Source of the DNA: Enoplolaimus lenunculus
Lineage: Eukaryota; Nematoda; Enoplea; Enoplida; Thoracostomopsidae
Length of the DNA: 64,000 nucleotides
Reading direction: 5' to 3'
Assembly (NCBI GenBank): GCA_030248215.1
Contig: JASANG010001402.1
Coordinates: forward strand, 1 to 64,000
The position numbers and the translations under genes were made by a program. The notes under the pieces are model-generated. The model searched no databases and was not told the DNA's origin. It saw only the letters and a program-made list of their open reading frames with translations. How positions within the stretch are numbered: position 1 is the first letter of the stretch; every line of letters begins with the position of its first letter. Below are positions 21,901 to 32,300 of the stretch, one piece after another.

Positions 21901-24900
21901 TCCTCAACGTGTAAAATTAATACGTGTATTCCAAAGAGGCAAAGAGTTACAATTTTACTGCTTTTAAGTGTTAATACACCTATGATAATAAATTCTGTAG
22001 TAAACAATTTTTATCGTAAAACCTATCTTAAAGCATGTTTATGGCAGCAAACGAAAAACATTGGCGTGGAAAAACTAATATTATTTACGTAGTTAAAAAT
22101 TTATAAACTTAGATTATGAAAAAACGCAAAATTTAGTGTTTTGGGTTCTAGCTTGTCACCAAAAATAATCAGACTTCAATTGTTGTTTTCCGAGTTTTAC
22201 AAGCTGACTGGAAATTGCAGTGTAGATTGAGGTTAACGCTTGCACATGAAAATAATTAAACAGATGAACATCTTAGTTACTGAAATAAACTATAACACTA
22301 AATTCGGTTTGTAAATAAATACTCATGCTGTACTTTCTACAAGAACAACACACACTGTTTGCGCCGTGTATGTGTTTGAAACATTAGAGTCTGTAATTAT
22401 GTTAATGAATCATGAGTGTCTGTAATTATCTTAACCTTGGAATAACACGTTATAGAAAATTTTGTGATACTCAATAGGGTGCGGAGTAACTGAAAATTAA
22501 TAGTATCTGGGTTCTGAGATGGACCGGATATTAATTTTACCGGAGTCGGATAGTAAATTTTGTACCGGAACCGGAGCCGACTGTTAACCGGGGAAGTGTT
22601 TGTTGAGTCGTGCTAAAATACGTATTTGTGGATTTAAGATTAATAATATTGTTGGCGTGGAATTTTCATTCCATGTCGTTGTCCAATCAAGACTTTTTGA
22701 ATTGCAGCCGCTGGAAAATATCCAGTATTTCGGTGTGTAAAACAGTTTTTAGGACAAATTAGAACCACAACCGCAGATTTCTGGTATCTGGTAGGTTTTT
22801 AATTAAACCGGAACCGGATATCCGGTCGATTTCTGTCTGGGTTAACGAGTGGCAAAATTGTTCACTCTTTAACCCCATCACTAGATGTTCCTGGTGACAC
22901 AGGCTAATCTATTAATGTGAATGTTGTATAGTCTGTAGTGAGCGGAGGCCGGGAGTTTAGATATAGGTATAACATATTTGATCTCACTTTCACTAGTTTC
23001 TGTAGTCGGCAGTGTGGCGTCGAATCCATGATTTGTCAGAATTCGAATCAATTGCTAATTTACCGTATCTGAAGCTTGCATTTTGCAAATTTCCGATATA
23101 TCGGTAATTTGTTTCAGAATGCCAACAGCAGTTTAAAATTTTGTATTGTTTGAAACTATTGGATTCGGCTTTTTACGACCAAATCCGGACTTCCGATATT
23201 TGTAGGGAATGAATTCGAAGTTTTGTTGCTATCCTGCGTGCAACGCCCGCTTGTTATTATAGAATGTGTGATTGTTGCGGTTATAGCTTACTTCGAAAAG
23301 CTCAAATTCACATCGACCTGTGTTTTTTGATCAAATGCGTGATTACAATACGGACGTAGAAGGCGACGATGCAGCTGGTACTGTGGGCTATAAATCTGTG
23401 GACTATATGTCGAGAAGCAACACTCCGCAAGAGATCGAATGGACTGAGAAGGACGGCTGTGATGGTGTTGAGGTTGACGATGATGACGATCAGTTTGTGG
23501 GTAATTCGAAGTGGGGTTTATAATTTTTTGGTATGGAAGGTTGGATACCTTTGTGGAAAGGGTTGGCTTGAGAGTATTCGGCGGTAATGTTGTACGAAAA
23601 CGCTATAGTGATTTTACAACGTTTGGAATTAAACTATGTAGAGATGGCACGAAGGCGAAATTTAAATAAATTTTGACATATTAAATAATCATTTAGCCTA
23701 AAGGACCTATAGCCACGATAGGGATGTTTATAAGTTCACCAATGCTACGCTGAACGTTTGGAGCAGCTTAGGCTCAATGGTATTGGCGTATTTAGGAATC
23801 CGCCAATGCTGCACTGAGCGCTTGGAGTGGCTTATTTTTTCTGCTTACAATGGTTAAATATAATTATTTTGCGCGTTGGGTCACATGCTTTGTTACTTCT
23901 GTTGGTATTGTTTGCAATTGCAATTATAAAAGTGGTACCGTTCGCGTGCGTTGTCGTACGGTGCCAGATGGCGACAGACGTCATCAATAGTATAGCGCCA
24001 CTCTAACGTGGAAATTCTGTTTAAGAAAATGTTCTATGGTATAATGATATCCTAATATTACACAGATTATTTTATTTTATTACAGATTTCGCCTTAACAG
24101 ACGATCCAGCATTGAGTAACCCACTGCCGGACGGTAAGGTTGCTGCTAGGGATGATAAAGAAAATGCTCCGTTATGGCAGCAAAATCAAACGGAAGATTG
24201 TGGAGAACTGGTGGCTGCTCCAACTCAGGTGAATTTGTTTGGCGTTGTAATTTTTGCAAGTTACGTACTTCCTGAAAAACTCTATCCGGTTCCCGTTTTT
24301 ATATCACATCATAGGTGTATAGTTAACGATAACTCCTTGCACGTGATGCACAGTTTGCGAGTGTAACAGAGAATTCTCATAACCTAACTTGGTTCTTGTA
24401 CAATTCCTCCTGGCTTTTAGGTTATGCTTAGATCCGCAAAAGTTGATATCAATGTATGTAATTTTAATTGAAAACTGTGGCACTGTGAGTGATTAAGATA
24501 TTTTCAGGTTCATGGCCTTAATATCGAATATGCAAAGCAGGCCAAACGCATAGATGTACGGAAACTAAAAAGTGCGCTGTGGTCGATTCTAACTGAGAAA
24601 CAAGATCAAGTATGTGTTAAGATGCGCAATACAGAAGAAACAACTGGACGTTATCTTTGCCGATTGCTGCGTTTGTATGGATGCAATCATAGATTTATAT
24701 CTTCGAGCCGAGATTATGAAGGATTATTATCTGAGAATTTTACAGTAGTTACCAGAGATTTCTTAACGTCCTATGTGTTTCGTGTAGGCCTTTAATTGGC
24801 CGAATTGGCTTAATATCAATCGTTTGCAGAATTTTGTCATATAGTTTTAAACTGTAATTTTATTCTATTTTGATTCTAAGGTGCAAACGAAAAATTCAAC

Positions 24901-26584
24901 AACAAAAGACACGACAACAAAACAAACAACGAATGATAGCTTTATGGCAGAAAAATTTTACAGTAGTTACCAGAGATTTCTTAACGTCCTATGTGTTTCG
25001 TGTAGGCCTTTAATTGGCCGAATTGGCTTAATATCAATCGTTTGTAGAGTTTTGTCATATAGTTTTAAACTGTAATTTTATTCTATTTTGATTCTAAGGT
25101 GCAAACGAAAAATTCAACAACAAAAGACACGACAACAAAACAAACAACGAATGATAGCTTTATGGCAGAAAAGAAATTATTCTCACAGTTGTGTAATTCG
25201 CTTCCGAGCAAATTGTCCGCGGCACAGTTGGCCAATTTGTCTGTTCCAACAGTTTTTGTGTGTTTTTTGCATATGTGCAATGAAAAAGTAAGTGCGATTT
25301 TAGTGAAATTGTTTTTAGTTTTGAGTCTGTATTTTGTGCGGTGCTAAGTTTTGTTTTGTGTTGTCGCGGATCAGAGCAGCCATGTCATTTTTAGGGGTAA
25401 GTCCGTTTTAATTTAGCTTCGCTATGTGTTACATTTGTCGTTTGTGAAAGAACACCTATAGCAGGTCAAATGGGTATGTGTCCTTCATACTGTTTTAGAT
25501 ATATTAGTTACCTGGTACGACATTATTTAGTATTTTTACAAGTTGTATAAGCACAATAAAAACATGTCATTTCAAGTGGATAGAGACGTCCCGGGGCCGG
25601 AGCCAAACGGTACTATGTACGGTACCAGAAAAACAATGTCTCGTAGCACAGTTTATCCAAAATCTGAACGCAGCACAGTAAGTTTATTACATTACCATAG
25701 GCAAAATGTCGCTTGACGCGATATTGCAAAATAAATTATCCATTAGCACTAACTTCACAACATGGGAGTGTCAACAAATGTCGCGTGACAGAGTATGAGA
25801 AGAACGGTACCCCAACTTCTAGGTACATGTTCACGCACAAGTTCATAAATTTCGAAGTTTAGTGTACTTTGCTGGCCCCGACCCTGGCTGAAATCCTGGC
25901 ATCGGGACATCTCTACAAGTGACCACATTAAATTTGAATTTTGTGAAATTTACACTCAATATTAATTTTACCAGTTCCAGTTCAACTGAGCGCAGATTTT
26001 TCCGCCGCGGATTTTTATTTTAATCGCAGTTTCGCTTTCGTTTATTGTCCGTTTTGCTCCCTGTGCCGATCACTTTGACACTCGTTATGTGCAAGGTACA
26101 ATAGCGTTTTGTAACACAGCAATTACGCAAAATATTTAATATATTTTTAGGTTTTACAACTGGAGCCACTTGCAGATATGTCAGATTTTGAAATAACGCA
26201 GTGATAATTAATTCGTTTGAAAAACTCGCAATATTTTTCTTTATGCTTCTCCTACGAAGATGCAGCATGGTGTACAATTATTTTTCAAACTGTGGTGCTA
26301 AGCGTCTCAGGTAGCGCAAGAAAACGTTTCATAACAATTCGATAATTATAACGTATGCTGCTGACAAGATGGCTTTAGGCATTAAGAATATTTTGTGTGA
26401 ATTTTGTAATTGATAAGGATGTCAGATGGATAAAATCATGGAGCACTTAAAATTTTAACAATTTATGGATTGGTCATTACAGAAATTGATGAACGTTACT
26501 GAAATTTCTACTGGAGCTGGTGCTCGATTTTTCGATCTTATACCGAAGCCTTGGACTAGCTATAATGTCTGTAGGTCAATTTAG
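6902..26584 (+). CDS. NCAPH: Condensin complex subunit 2 (kleisin NCAPH / Barren), complete
   Basis: Kleisin of condensin I, bridging the SMC2-SMC4 heads and the HEAT subunits for mitotic chromosome compaction. Twenty exons: 6902-6993, 8086-8227, 9042-9100, 10531-10621, 10804-10902, 11202-11319, 11497-11609, 11871-11939, 12194-12401, 18025-18116, 18565-18667, 19427-19616, 19834-19957, 20635-20764, 21208-21518, 23287-23500, 24086-24228, 24508-24609, 25099-25287, 26483-26584. Phases are consistent and sum to 896 aa (human 741). Conserved blocks: [70 protein letters not shown] and [14 protein letters not shown], in the NCAPH order. Uncertain points: the exon 7 end (11609 with GTCTGG, or 11651 with GTACAA), the exon 13 end (19942 or 19957) and the exon 14 acceptor (CAGCAAG). 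Introns hold MITEs, a tRNA-Gly gene and a partial duplicate of exon 19. Confidence 0.94.
7060..7752. mobile_element. Family E inverted-repeat element in NCAPH intron 1, carrying a family A insertion
   Basis: The left arm has AACGACATGTCC followed by GGGATAACGAGTGAC; the right arm has GTTTAACCCCAGGACATGTCGTTACC, its inverted counterpart. Near the left end AACGAGTGA and TCACTCGTT form a local hairpin. A second, diverged copy lies at about 21693-22915 in another intron of the same gene. Exact ends and target duplication are unclear. Superfamily not assigned. Confidence 0.6.
7232..7554. mobile_element. Family A hAT-like MITE nested in family E
   Basis: Begins CAGGGTACAACCGGATACC and ends GGATATCCGGCTGCATCCTA. 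Flanking octamers atatatac (7224-7231) and atataaac (7555-7562) match at 7 of 8. GGAGCCGGAGCCGG hexamers occur near both ends. This family is the commonest in the window. Confidence 0.75.
9130..9310. mobile_element. Family B MITE fragment
   Basis: Contains the family B core (TTTACAGAGCCCAAAAAGTTCG and GATGCGGCGTTTTTGAAA) shared with 2450-2510 and 17050-17115. It lacks recognisable outer ends. It lies in NCAPH intron 3. Confidence 0.5.
9481..10241. mobile_element. Element with perfect 20-bp terminal inverted repeats and internal tandem repeats
   Basis: CATTTATTGAGCGAAGCTCG at 9481-9500 is the exact inverse of 10222-10241. Next to the left end is a short (GTCC)-type run and AGGAACGGCTGAACCGATTTTG. 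The interior has three to four diverged tandem units of roughly 150-170 bp, each ending in GTTAGCTAATAGCTAATTTG. No ORF or target duplication was found; the arms may extend slightly beyond the perfect 20 bp. It lies in NCAPH intron 3. Confidence 0.7.
13050..13384. mobile_element. Family C MITE, first of an inverted pair
   Basis: Starts TATGGATGTGCC and ends GGTATCGGCACATCACTA, with octamers gttaatat (13042-13049) and gttgatat (13385-13392) matching at 7 of 8. It has the same orientation as the 3192 copy. It lies in NCAPH intron 9. Confidence 0.8.
13402..13854. mobile_element. Family C MITE, second of an inverted pair
   Basis: Starts TAGGGATGTGCCGATACC and ends AATCGGCACATCCCTA. Octamers atattaga (13394-13401) and atattagg (13855-13862) match at 7 of 8. 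It is reversed relative to the copy 17 bp upstream, so the intronic transcript could form a long hairpin. Confidence 0.85.
14113..14470. mobile_element. Family F hAT-like MITE with perfect 8-bp TSD
   Basis: Starts CAGGGTGGCACCGAATCC and ends TTGTTGCCACCCTG, flanked on both sides by ctttggat (14105-14112 and 14471-14478). CGAATC/GATTCG hexamers are reiterated at both ends. It lies in NCAPH intron 9. Confidence 0.92.
15197..15557. mobile_element. Family H inverted-repeat element inserted in a family B copy
   Basis: Starts TGGCGGAGGTACGGAATC and ends GTTCCGTATCTGCGCCA, an imperfect inverted pair, with tagaaa duplicated at 15191-15196 and 15558-15563. The flanks (ACTTGTTAATA before; a CATATAGTCAC stretch after) align with the uninterrupted family B core near 2555-2590, so the insertion site can be read. 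Related fragments lie at 17950, 21640 and 38100-38240. Confidence 0.7.
16272..16342 (+). tRNA. tRNA-Gly (anticodon GCC)
   Basis: 71 nt including discriminator A. The acceptor GCGTCGA pairs fully with TCGACGC. The D arm TGGTTCAGTGGTAGAA is a consensus A box. The anticodon arm CTCGC-CTGCCAC-GCGGG gives anticodon GCC at 16304-16306. The T arm CCGGGTTCGATTCCCGG is perfect and holds the B box. It matches the standard animal tRNA-Gly closely and looks functional. It lies inside NCAPH intron 9 on the same strand. A short T run (TTTTTTC) about 6 nt downstream may serve as the Pol III terminator. Confidence 0.97.
16855..17257. mobile_element. Family B hAT-like MITE
   Basis: Starts CAGTGTGCAACCGGATTTCC and ends with CACCCTG. 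Hexamers CCGATT and GATTCC recur near both ends, with the B core (TTTAGCTTTACAGAACC, TTTGTTGATGCAACC) between. No convincing target duplication. It lies in NCAPH intron 9. Confidence 0.75.
17599..17873. mobile_element. Harbinger-like MITE with TAA target duplication
   Basis: Inverted arms of roughly 45 bp: AGTCCTATTCACACGTGCAA at the left and the inverse of GCATGCGTGAATAGGGCT at the right. The arms hold repeated ACTTGCA/TGCAAGT motifs. TAA flanks both ends (17596-17598 and 17874-17876). A 3-bp TWA duplication is typical of PIF/Harbinger. It ends about 150 bp upstream of NCAPH exon 10. Confidence 0.65.
18692..18985. mobile_element. Truncated family C MITE
   Basis: Starts near GTGTCGATTAATCGGTATCG and follows the family C interior to about GTAGTATCC; the far end is missing. 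It begins about 25 bp after the NCAPH exon 11 donor. Confidence 0.6.
20804..21112. mobile_element. Eroded family C MITE
   Basis: Begins ATGTGCCCATTAATCTTCATCG and ends AATTTTGGTATCGGGAAATC, matching family C with many substitutions. It lies in NCAPH intron 14. Confidence 0.55.
21693..22915. mobile_element. Second family E element, with a nested family A copy
   Basis: The left end includes GGGGTTAACGAGTGACAAATT and the right end its inverse (GGTTAACGAGTGGCAAAATTG then CTTTAACCCCATCAC), like the copy in intron 1. A family A segment with GGAACCGGAGCCG hexamers occupies about 22477-22842, at a different relative position from that in the first copy, so the two insertions look independent. It lies in NCAPH intron 15. 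Confidence 0.5.
23010..23243. mobile_element. Eroded family F MITE
   Basis: Starts CAGTGTGGCGTCGAATCC and ends TTTTGTTGCTATCCTG, matching the 14113 copy; no target duplication is recognisable. It ends about 44 bp before NCAPH exon 16. Confidence 0.55.
24736..25171 (+). repeat. 218-bp tandem duplication covering NCAPH intron 18 and the start of exon 19
   Basis: 24736-24953 and 24954-25171 are direct repeats; I saw only two differences (GCAGAA versus GTAGAG near 24826/25044). Each copy contains the acceptor ATTCTAAG and the first 73 nt of exon 19. Only the second copy continues into the conserved NCAPH C-terminal block and a donor. Near identity points to a recent event. Confidence 0.95.
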
Positions 26585-29368
26585 ATGTTTTTGTTAGCGT
26601 ATTTTAATCTTATGCTTGCATTTTATCCATTTTTATGTTTACAAATACCAACTGTGGCATTAATTCGTTGATCTTGTTTATAACATTCGTTTTGGTTCTT
26701 TGATATTTAAGTAAAATATTAATTTATAATGATTTAATATTTTCGGGAGCGCTGTTGCGGGCAGCTTTTGTAAACTGATTCGTTGGATACCAGGGTGTGA
26801 CCGGATATCCGTTTGCGGTAAAAGTCGATGTCAATTTCCTTTATAGAAATATCAGAAATTCTGTTATGTTTATATTGAAAATCAGTTATAAATCACGTAT
26901 AATATAATTGGCACTTCGTCACAGATATGCTACAATTGCTTGAAATAAAAATTACAAAATTTGTCGAATATGTTAAAACATTCGATGCGTCCTCCATTTT
27001 TTCTGTACTATTTAAACAACCGGTAAATATATGCACGCCTCAACTGGGTTGGCAGAAAAATAAATATTTTTAAAACTTCCGTTTACGCCCTTTTGGATAC
27101 CCATGTTTTAATATCAAACGCCTGTACTAAAATGTGTTATGCAATTTGAACGATATATTAAATTTGTTTACGCAACAAAGAATTTGAAATGAATTTGAGC
27201 GTTTGTTTCCCCGGAGATGTCATAGATTGCTGTTTCCAAAAATATTTAATTTTGGTATTCAAAATGTACGATATTGGTTTTGAGTTTGACTTTCAGTACC
27301 CCCACATTTACGCTTCGGCCTATTTTACCTATGTATTAAACGACCTAAGGTTAAAAAACGTTCGTGAAAATGTTCACTCGTTGGTAACCACAATTTTTCT
27401 CACACACAACAACATCACAACAAATTCTGGTGGAATGTCTTAGCATCGGCAACAGGGTGCTGGAGGTCAACAAAACTTGCCGAAGGTGAGACGAATTAGG
27501 TAGGTAGTTCTAATGAATAGAGGGCACCGGATATCCGTCAGTGTCATATTGAAAACAAGTTTATTTTTAAGCAAAAGTAATTAAAAAATTAACAGCAAAT
27601 TAGATGCGCTAAACTAGTCATCCAACGCAAAAAATGACACAATTCAACTCAGCGCGTCGCCTTTAATACACAGTAATATACATGAAAAAATATAGATTTC
27701 TGAACTGTGGAAAATACATTTTAGGTTCTGTAGTAGGCCATATAAAGAACACAAAAAACGAAAAGTATATATTCAAGTCTTAAAAAGATTCAAATTTTAT
27801 TGTAATCATCATAGGAGGTTATGAGTTGCCAAATCGGCATAATGTTCCGATATATTAAGACTAGAGCGGGTCCTGAAGACTTGGACCAATATTGCTTTTG
27901 ACAATGTAACAACCAAATCATATTCCTAAGTTTAAGCCTCTAACGAAATAAACACAAGTATAAAACAATGATTAAGTCTAAGCCAAACAAAAAGATTAAT
28001 GTAAAATTTAAGCCTGCTCTATTGCCGTCTATGAAAAATAAGGCACTTGTTTAAAATGCTAAGTTCAACTATGTAGCTTACAATTTTCTGCTCTCAAAAA
28101 GTTCTGTTAAAAATTATAAGGTGCCTATCTTACAATTTTCCCCATTCAGAAATTTTTTTGGTGAAAAATTGTGTTTCGAAACATTTACCAGCCCGGCTCC
28201 GTCAGAAATTTCTGGACCCGCCGCTGGAAGCGATGCATCCCTTAAAAAGTAATATGGTCTGGTCCTGGTGTATGTACGATTTAGCGTAAGTATATTTCCA
28301 TTTGGTTCTTTCTTCGAACGTAAAACAAAACATGTATATATCGTTCGAGGTAAAGGGTGGCACTCGATAGAACTCTGTTGCAGTAACTCAACTCAGTTTC
28401 AGGTGGCCAACGCAAGTAATTATTAGTCAGTAGCAATCTTTTAAACCGGATACCAGGACTATCGTAGCAGTTATGTAATAAATATTTTTAAAATTGTATA
28501 TTTTACGCTAATAACAATCAGCTTGTAGGTCAGGCGTTACTTCCCGAAAAGCAACAAGCTAAAACAAGTGCTTAAGAAACGAAAATTGAGGTTCGAAACC
28601 CAACCAAAACGCAAATTTGAGTTTCTAATATCCGAAATAGAAAATATATATCCGGCAAGAATTGCTGGATATCCGGATGTAAAAATATTCGATGCCCATC
28701 ACTATTTAATTGATGATTAATTTGTTAATTTTAGCCAATATGTGTAATGTGTTGTTAAATCGTTTGGTTTTACGCTTATTGTTTTTACGAAATTTCGAAA
28801 ATTCTTTCCTTCAAAATTGTGCCGCAAGATAAAACGAAACGCGCAAAAACAGATAGACTTTGTAAAACTGCAAAATTTCACTACCGAAGTTGCCGAAGAC
28901 TTTGTAAAACTGCGAAATTTCACTACCTAAATTGCCGGAACTTCTGGCAAAAATTCTACCGAAGCGGAAGTCCATTTTCTGCCCAATCCAGAGTCAAATC
29001 TCCGGTTGTACCCTGATATGCGCTATTATCAAAATGCTTTGAAAAATATTTATGGCATATTCATTGGACACCGGTGGACAACGTTGCTCATTAATGGTTT
29101 TTTTGAACTGTTGAAAATTTTCGAACATATTGTCTGTGGTGAATCATGTAATAATAGCCGTTGTCGAGAACGTAGTCTTAATGCGAGGGAAGCGTACAAG
29201 TGTCAGCAAAGTTTTGCATGTGCCGGAATGTTTTCATAATTTGCCACTGTAGTAGAATTTAAAGCGTTAGTGATACCATGCTATTTCCACGAAATAATTA
29301 GCAAACGTGTAGTAAACCAAGCCAAATTGATAATGCCAACAAATACGGACAGCAATGGATCTGCAAGC
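26585..29368. other. Intergenic region between NCAPH and HHAT
   Basis: No gene recognised. It contains eroded family A pieces: near 26793 (CAGGGTGTGACCGGATATCC) and at about 28690-29018, which ends CTCCGGTTGTACCCTG. The NCAPH 3' UTR and HHAT promoter and 5' UTR must lie here, but no clear polyadenylation or promoter signal could be fixed. Open frames at 27189-27443 and 29006-29239 show no family similarity and are probably chance. Confidence 0.55.
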
Positions 29369-32300
29369 ATGAGGCAAAGTCGTGTTGAATTTCGGATCGT
29401 TCCGCTTCCAAAGTAAGTCTTGCGCATTAAGACAAAATCTTGAATTTTGTAAAAAAAGAAATGGAGTACGAATTTGAATACTTGGAATCGTTCGAGTTGC
29501 CATGAGTCGGTAAGGTTTTACGTAATTAGATTAAAGGTTTGTTTTCGGGTTTTCGTCGTAACTTAATAAATTTTTGTTGTATATAGATGCCGTTTTTATG
29601 TAAATTTGCATAAATAAAATTCTTCCGTTTTTAGCATCTGACAGTTAAAGGTGTGACGAGAAATCAGCCTCTGCGTGTGGAGATATTTGCGAAAACTCGG
29701 TATCTGGGTTTGGTAATTTTTCGCATCCACGTTCGGTAGTGAAGTACTCTTTCTCCTATAAATATTGCGACAATTATTACAAATGTATAAATGTATTGTT
29801 TTAGACTAGAAAGTCTGGGCTATTTTTCAATATTCGTCGGTCACGTGGTGTATAGTTTGTATGCAGTTTGGCGTGCGAGTGTTCGTTACAAACATCAAAT
29901 TTACAGTGGCTTTTTTGAACCTGGCTGGCAGATATTGGGCTCACCGCGGAAAGATGTTAGCAACTACGAATGGTAGGTATGTCGTAGGCCAATCTGCTAT
30001 TCAGACCAATTACTAATTTGCCTAGGTCAACCTGTTAATTTGCGCAATAGCAGTTTCGGACTAGGCTGAACTGCTATTAAATTTGTAGACGAATCAGATT
30101 TGATTATTTGGACAGACGCAGTGCCGTTAACCAATCAGAGTTTGTTTTACAACACTGTTGTTTTGCTTCAATTTACAATCGCTATTTGACTTAGGCCAAT
30201 CTGCTATTTGGTGAGAATAGCAGATTGGCCTAGGCCAATTGGTAACTGGCATAAATAACAGATTGGCCTACGACAAGTATATTATCCTAATTTTTGAAAT
30301 AGTTCACAAGACTAAATATTTAAATTATATTTTTATTTTCTGTTTATTTTAAATTGTTTGAGTTCGTCTAATGGTTTCATTTACGTAATTTTACTCGTTT
30401 TCGTAACTATATTTGGTCAAAAGGTTTTTTCATTCAAAATTTGATGGTGAAACATCGATGACTTGAATTTTTGGAAATAGTAGGCGTGCCGCTTCGGTAA
30501 AATAGTTACATACAGTTTGTAAGCGAATTTTTGGAACGAGTTCGCGAGTAAGGTCTGACTCGATTTCACAATTATGTTTTTGTTTTGTTGAGTTTCAGGT
30601 ATGTCTGGTCAAACCTTGTGATACGATACCTGCCATGGTACATAGGACACGTATTCATGTTTAACGTATTGCCGCAATATTTGTCGCCTTCAAAACACAA
30701 GAGCTTAATGCTTGGATATTGGAGTGTTGCGCTTGTTTCCATTTATTCGTGGTGGATAATCGCAGGAACAATAGTGTTCGCCGTTGTGATGATTGCATTT
30801 TCGCAGTTTATGTTGTGGTATTTTGTGAGTTTTACTTAGATTCGATTGTCATTTGACGTTCAATTGAGCATGGATTATATTTACAGCATATAAGATCACC
30901 CGACTGAGATTATACGACGAGACTGGCGTCAACCAAGGAAAATTTTATGATTACTAACGGAAATCGTCTGTAAATTAGTCAAAATAACGATTTAATTTAT
31001 GGATGTATTTGGAATGCACTAAACAGCGGAAGGCTATACCTCGGCCCATGTCAAGATCAGGGGCGAAACGAGTTTCTGTGGCACTAGAATAGAGTAAGTT
31101 TAAGCTTTGGGATAAATTTTTGCTTGCCTTAGGCTTAGGTTTAAGCTTAAGCTTAAGACTATGCTCATACTTACGCTTAGGCTTAGGCTTACGCTTAAGT
31201 ATAATACTGTTCCGCCCCTGTTCTTTACATTGGCCGAAACCTCTGACATTCGTTATGTCCAGGTGTAGTTTTTTGTTTAACATGCACTGTCTATTTATAA
31301 TATATACCTTTTTACATCAACTTGTTTTTAATGTTGTGGTTAATTTTGCGTTAGAACAAGTGACATAGTTTTGATATTGTTTTGAGTGGTTGATGCAAAG
31401 TTTTCACTAGGATGTGACCGGATGTCCAGGCGCTGGCAAAAATCGACTCGCATTCCAGGCACTTTCTGGTATCATGACGCACTTGCTGTTATGTATTTTT
31501 CGGCATTTTTTGATATTAAACGTTTTTTCAGATATGGCTGGTCGCTGTTGCGTTACTGTTTGCAATGGGATTGATTGCACATTGGTACTTGCCAACAACG
31601 TCGCAGCCGGAAACGGTGTACGAAATAGAAGTATTTTTCGCGTACAAATTGTTACACTTAATCAGTTACACAATGTATGATGTTCAGTGCAATGCGATGG
31701 TACGTTCTGATTCTAATGTGATAGAACAAACTGCAGGAACGTCAAAATTCTACAAACGCAATGGGATTTGGTCAGATACCAAGATAGATCATCTGCGTGC
31801 TAGGCAACAATTTTCGAAATCGTTTGTGGCGAAGTTGTACGATGCGCTGTATTATTCGTTCTATCTACCGTATACAATTTCCATTATAGTGCTTTATCCG
31901 AATTTTTTGGATCAATTATGTGAACGAGATAAATGTAATACTGTGAAATGGAATTATTTGGCGAAACTTGCGGTTCGTATAGCGTTTTGGTGGATAATCG
32001 CTGATTTAGTGCTGAACTTCGCGTACTTTAATGCTATTTTGCTTGATCGTGATATTTTGGAAGCGACTGATTTATCGACTCTTGCGTCAATTGGGTATAT
32101 TTGTGGCCAGTATTTTCATATTAAATATATGGTTATGTTTGGGGTTTGCCAGGTATTTGCGTACGCTGATTGTATGCGACCGCCACCGCTTCCGATTTGC
32201 ATTTCACGGGTTGCGTTGTATAGCAATATTTGGCGATATTTTGATTGTGGGATTTATCGATTTATGCGCGATATGATATTTATTCCAATTGCGGCGCCTC

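Noticed and set aside
24882-25075. Separate upstream exon or gene in NCAPH intron 18
   Set aside because: It is the first copy of a 218-bp duplication; its frame ends in the second copy and lacks the conserved kleisin block.
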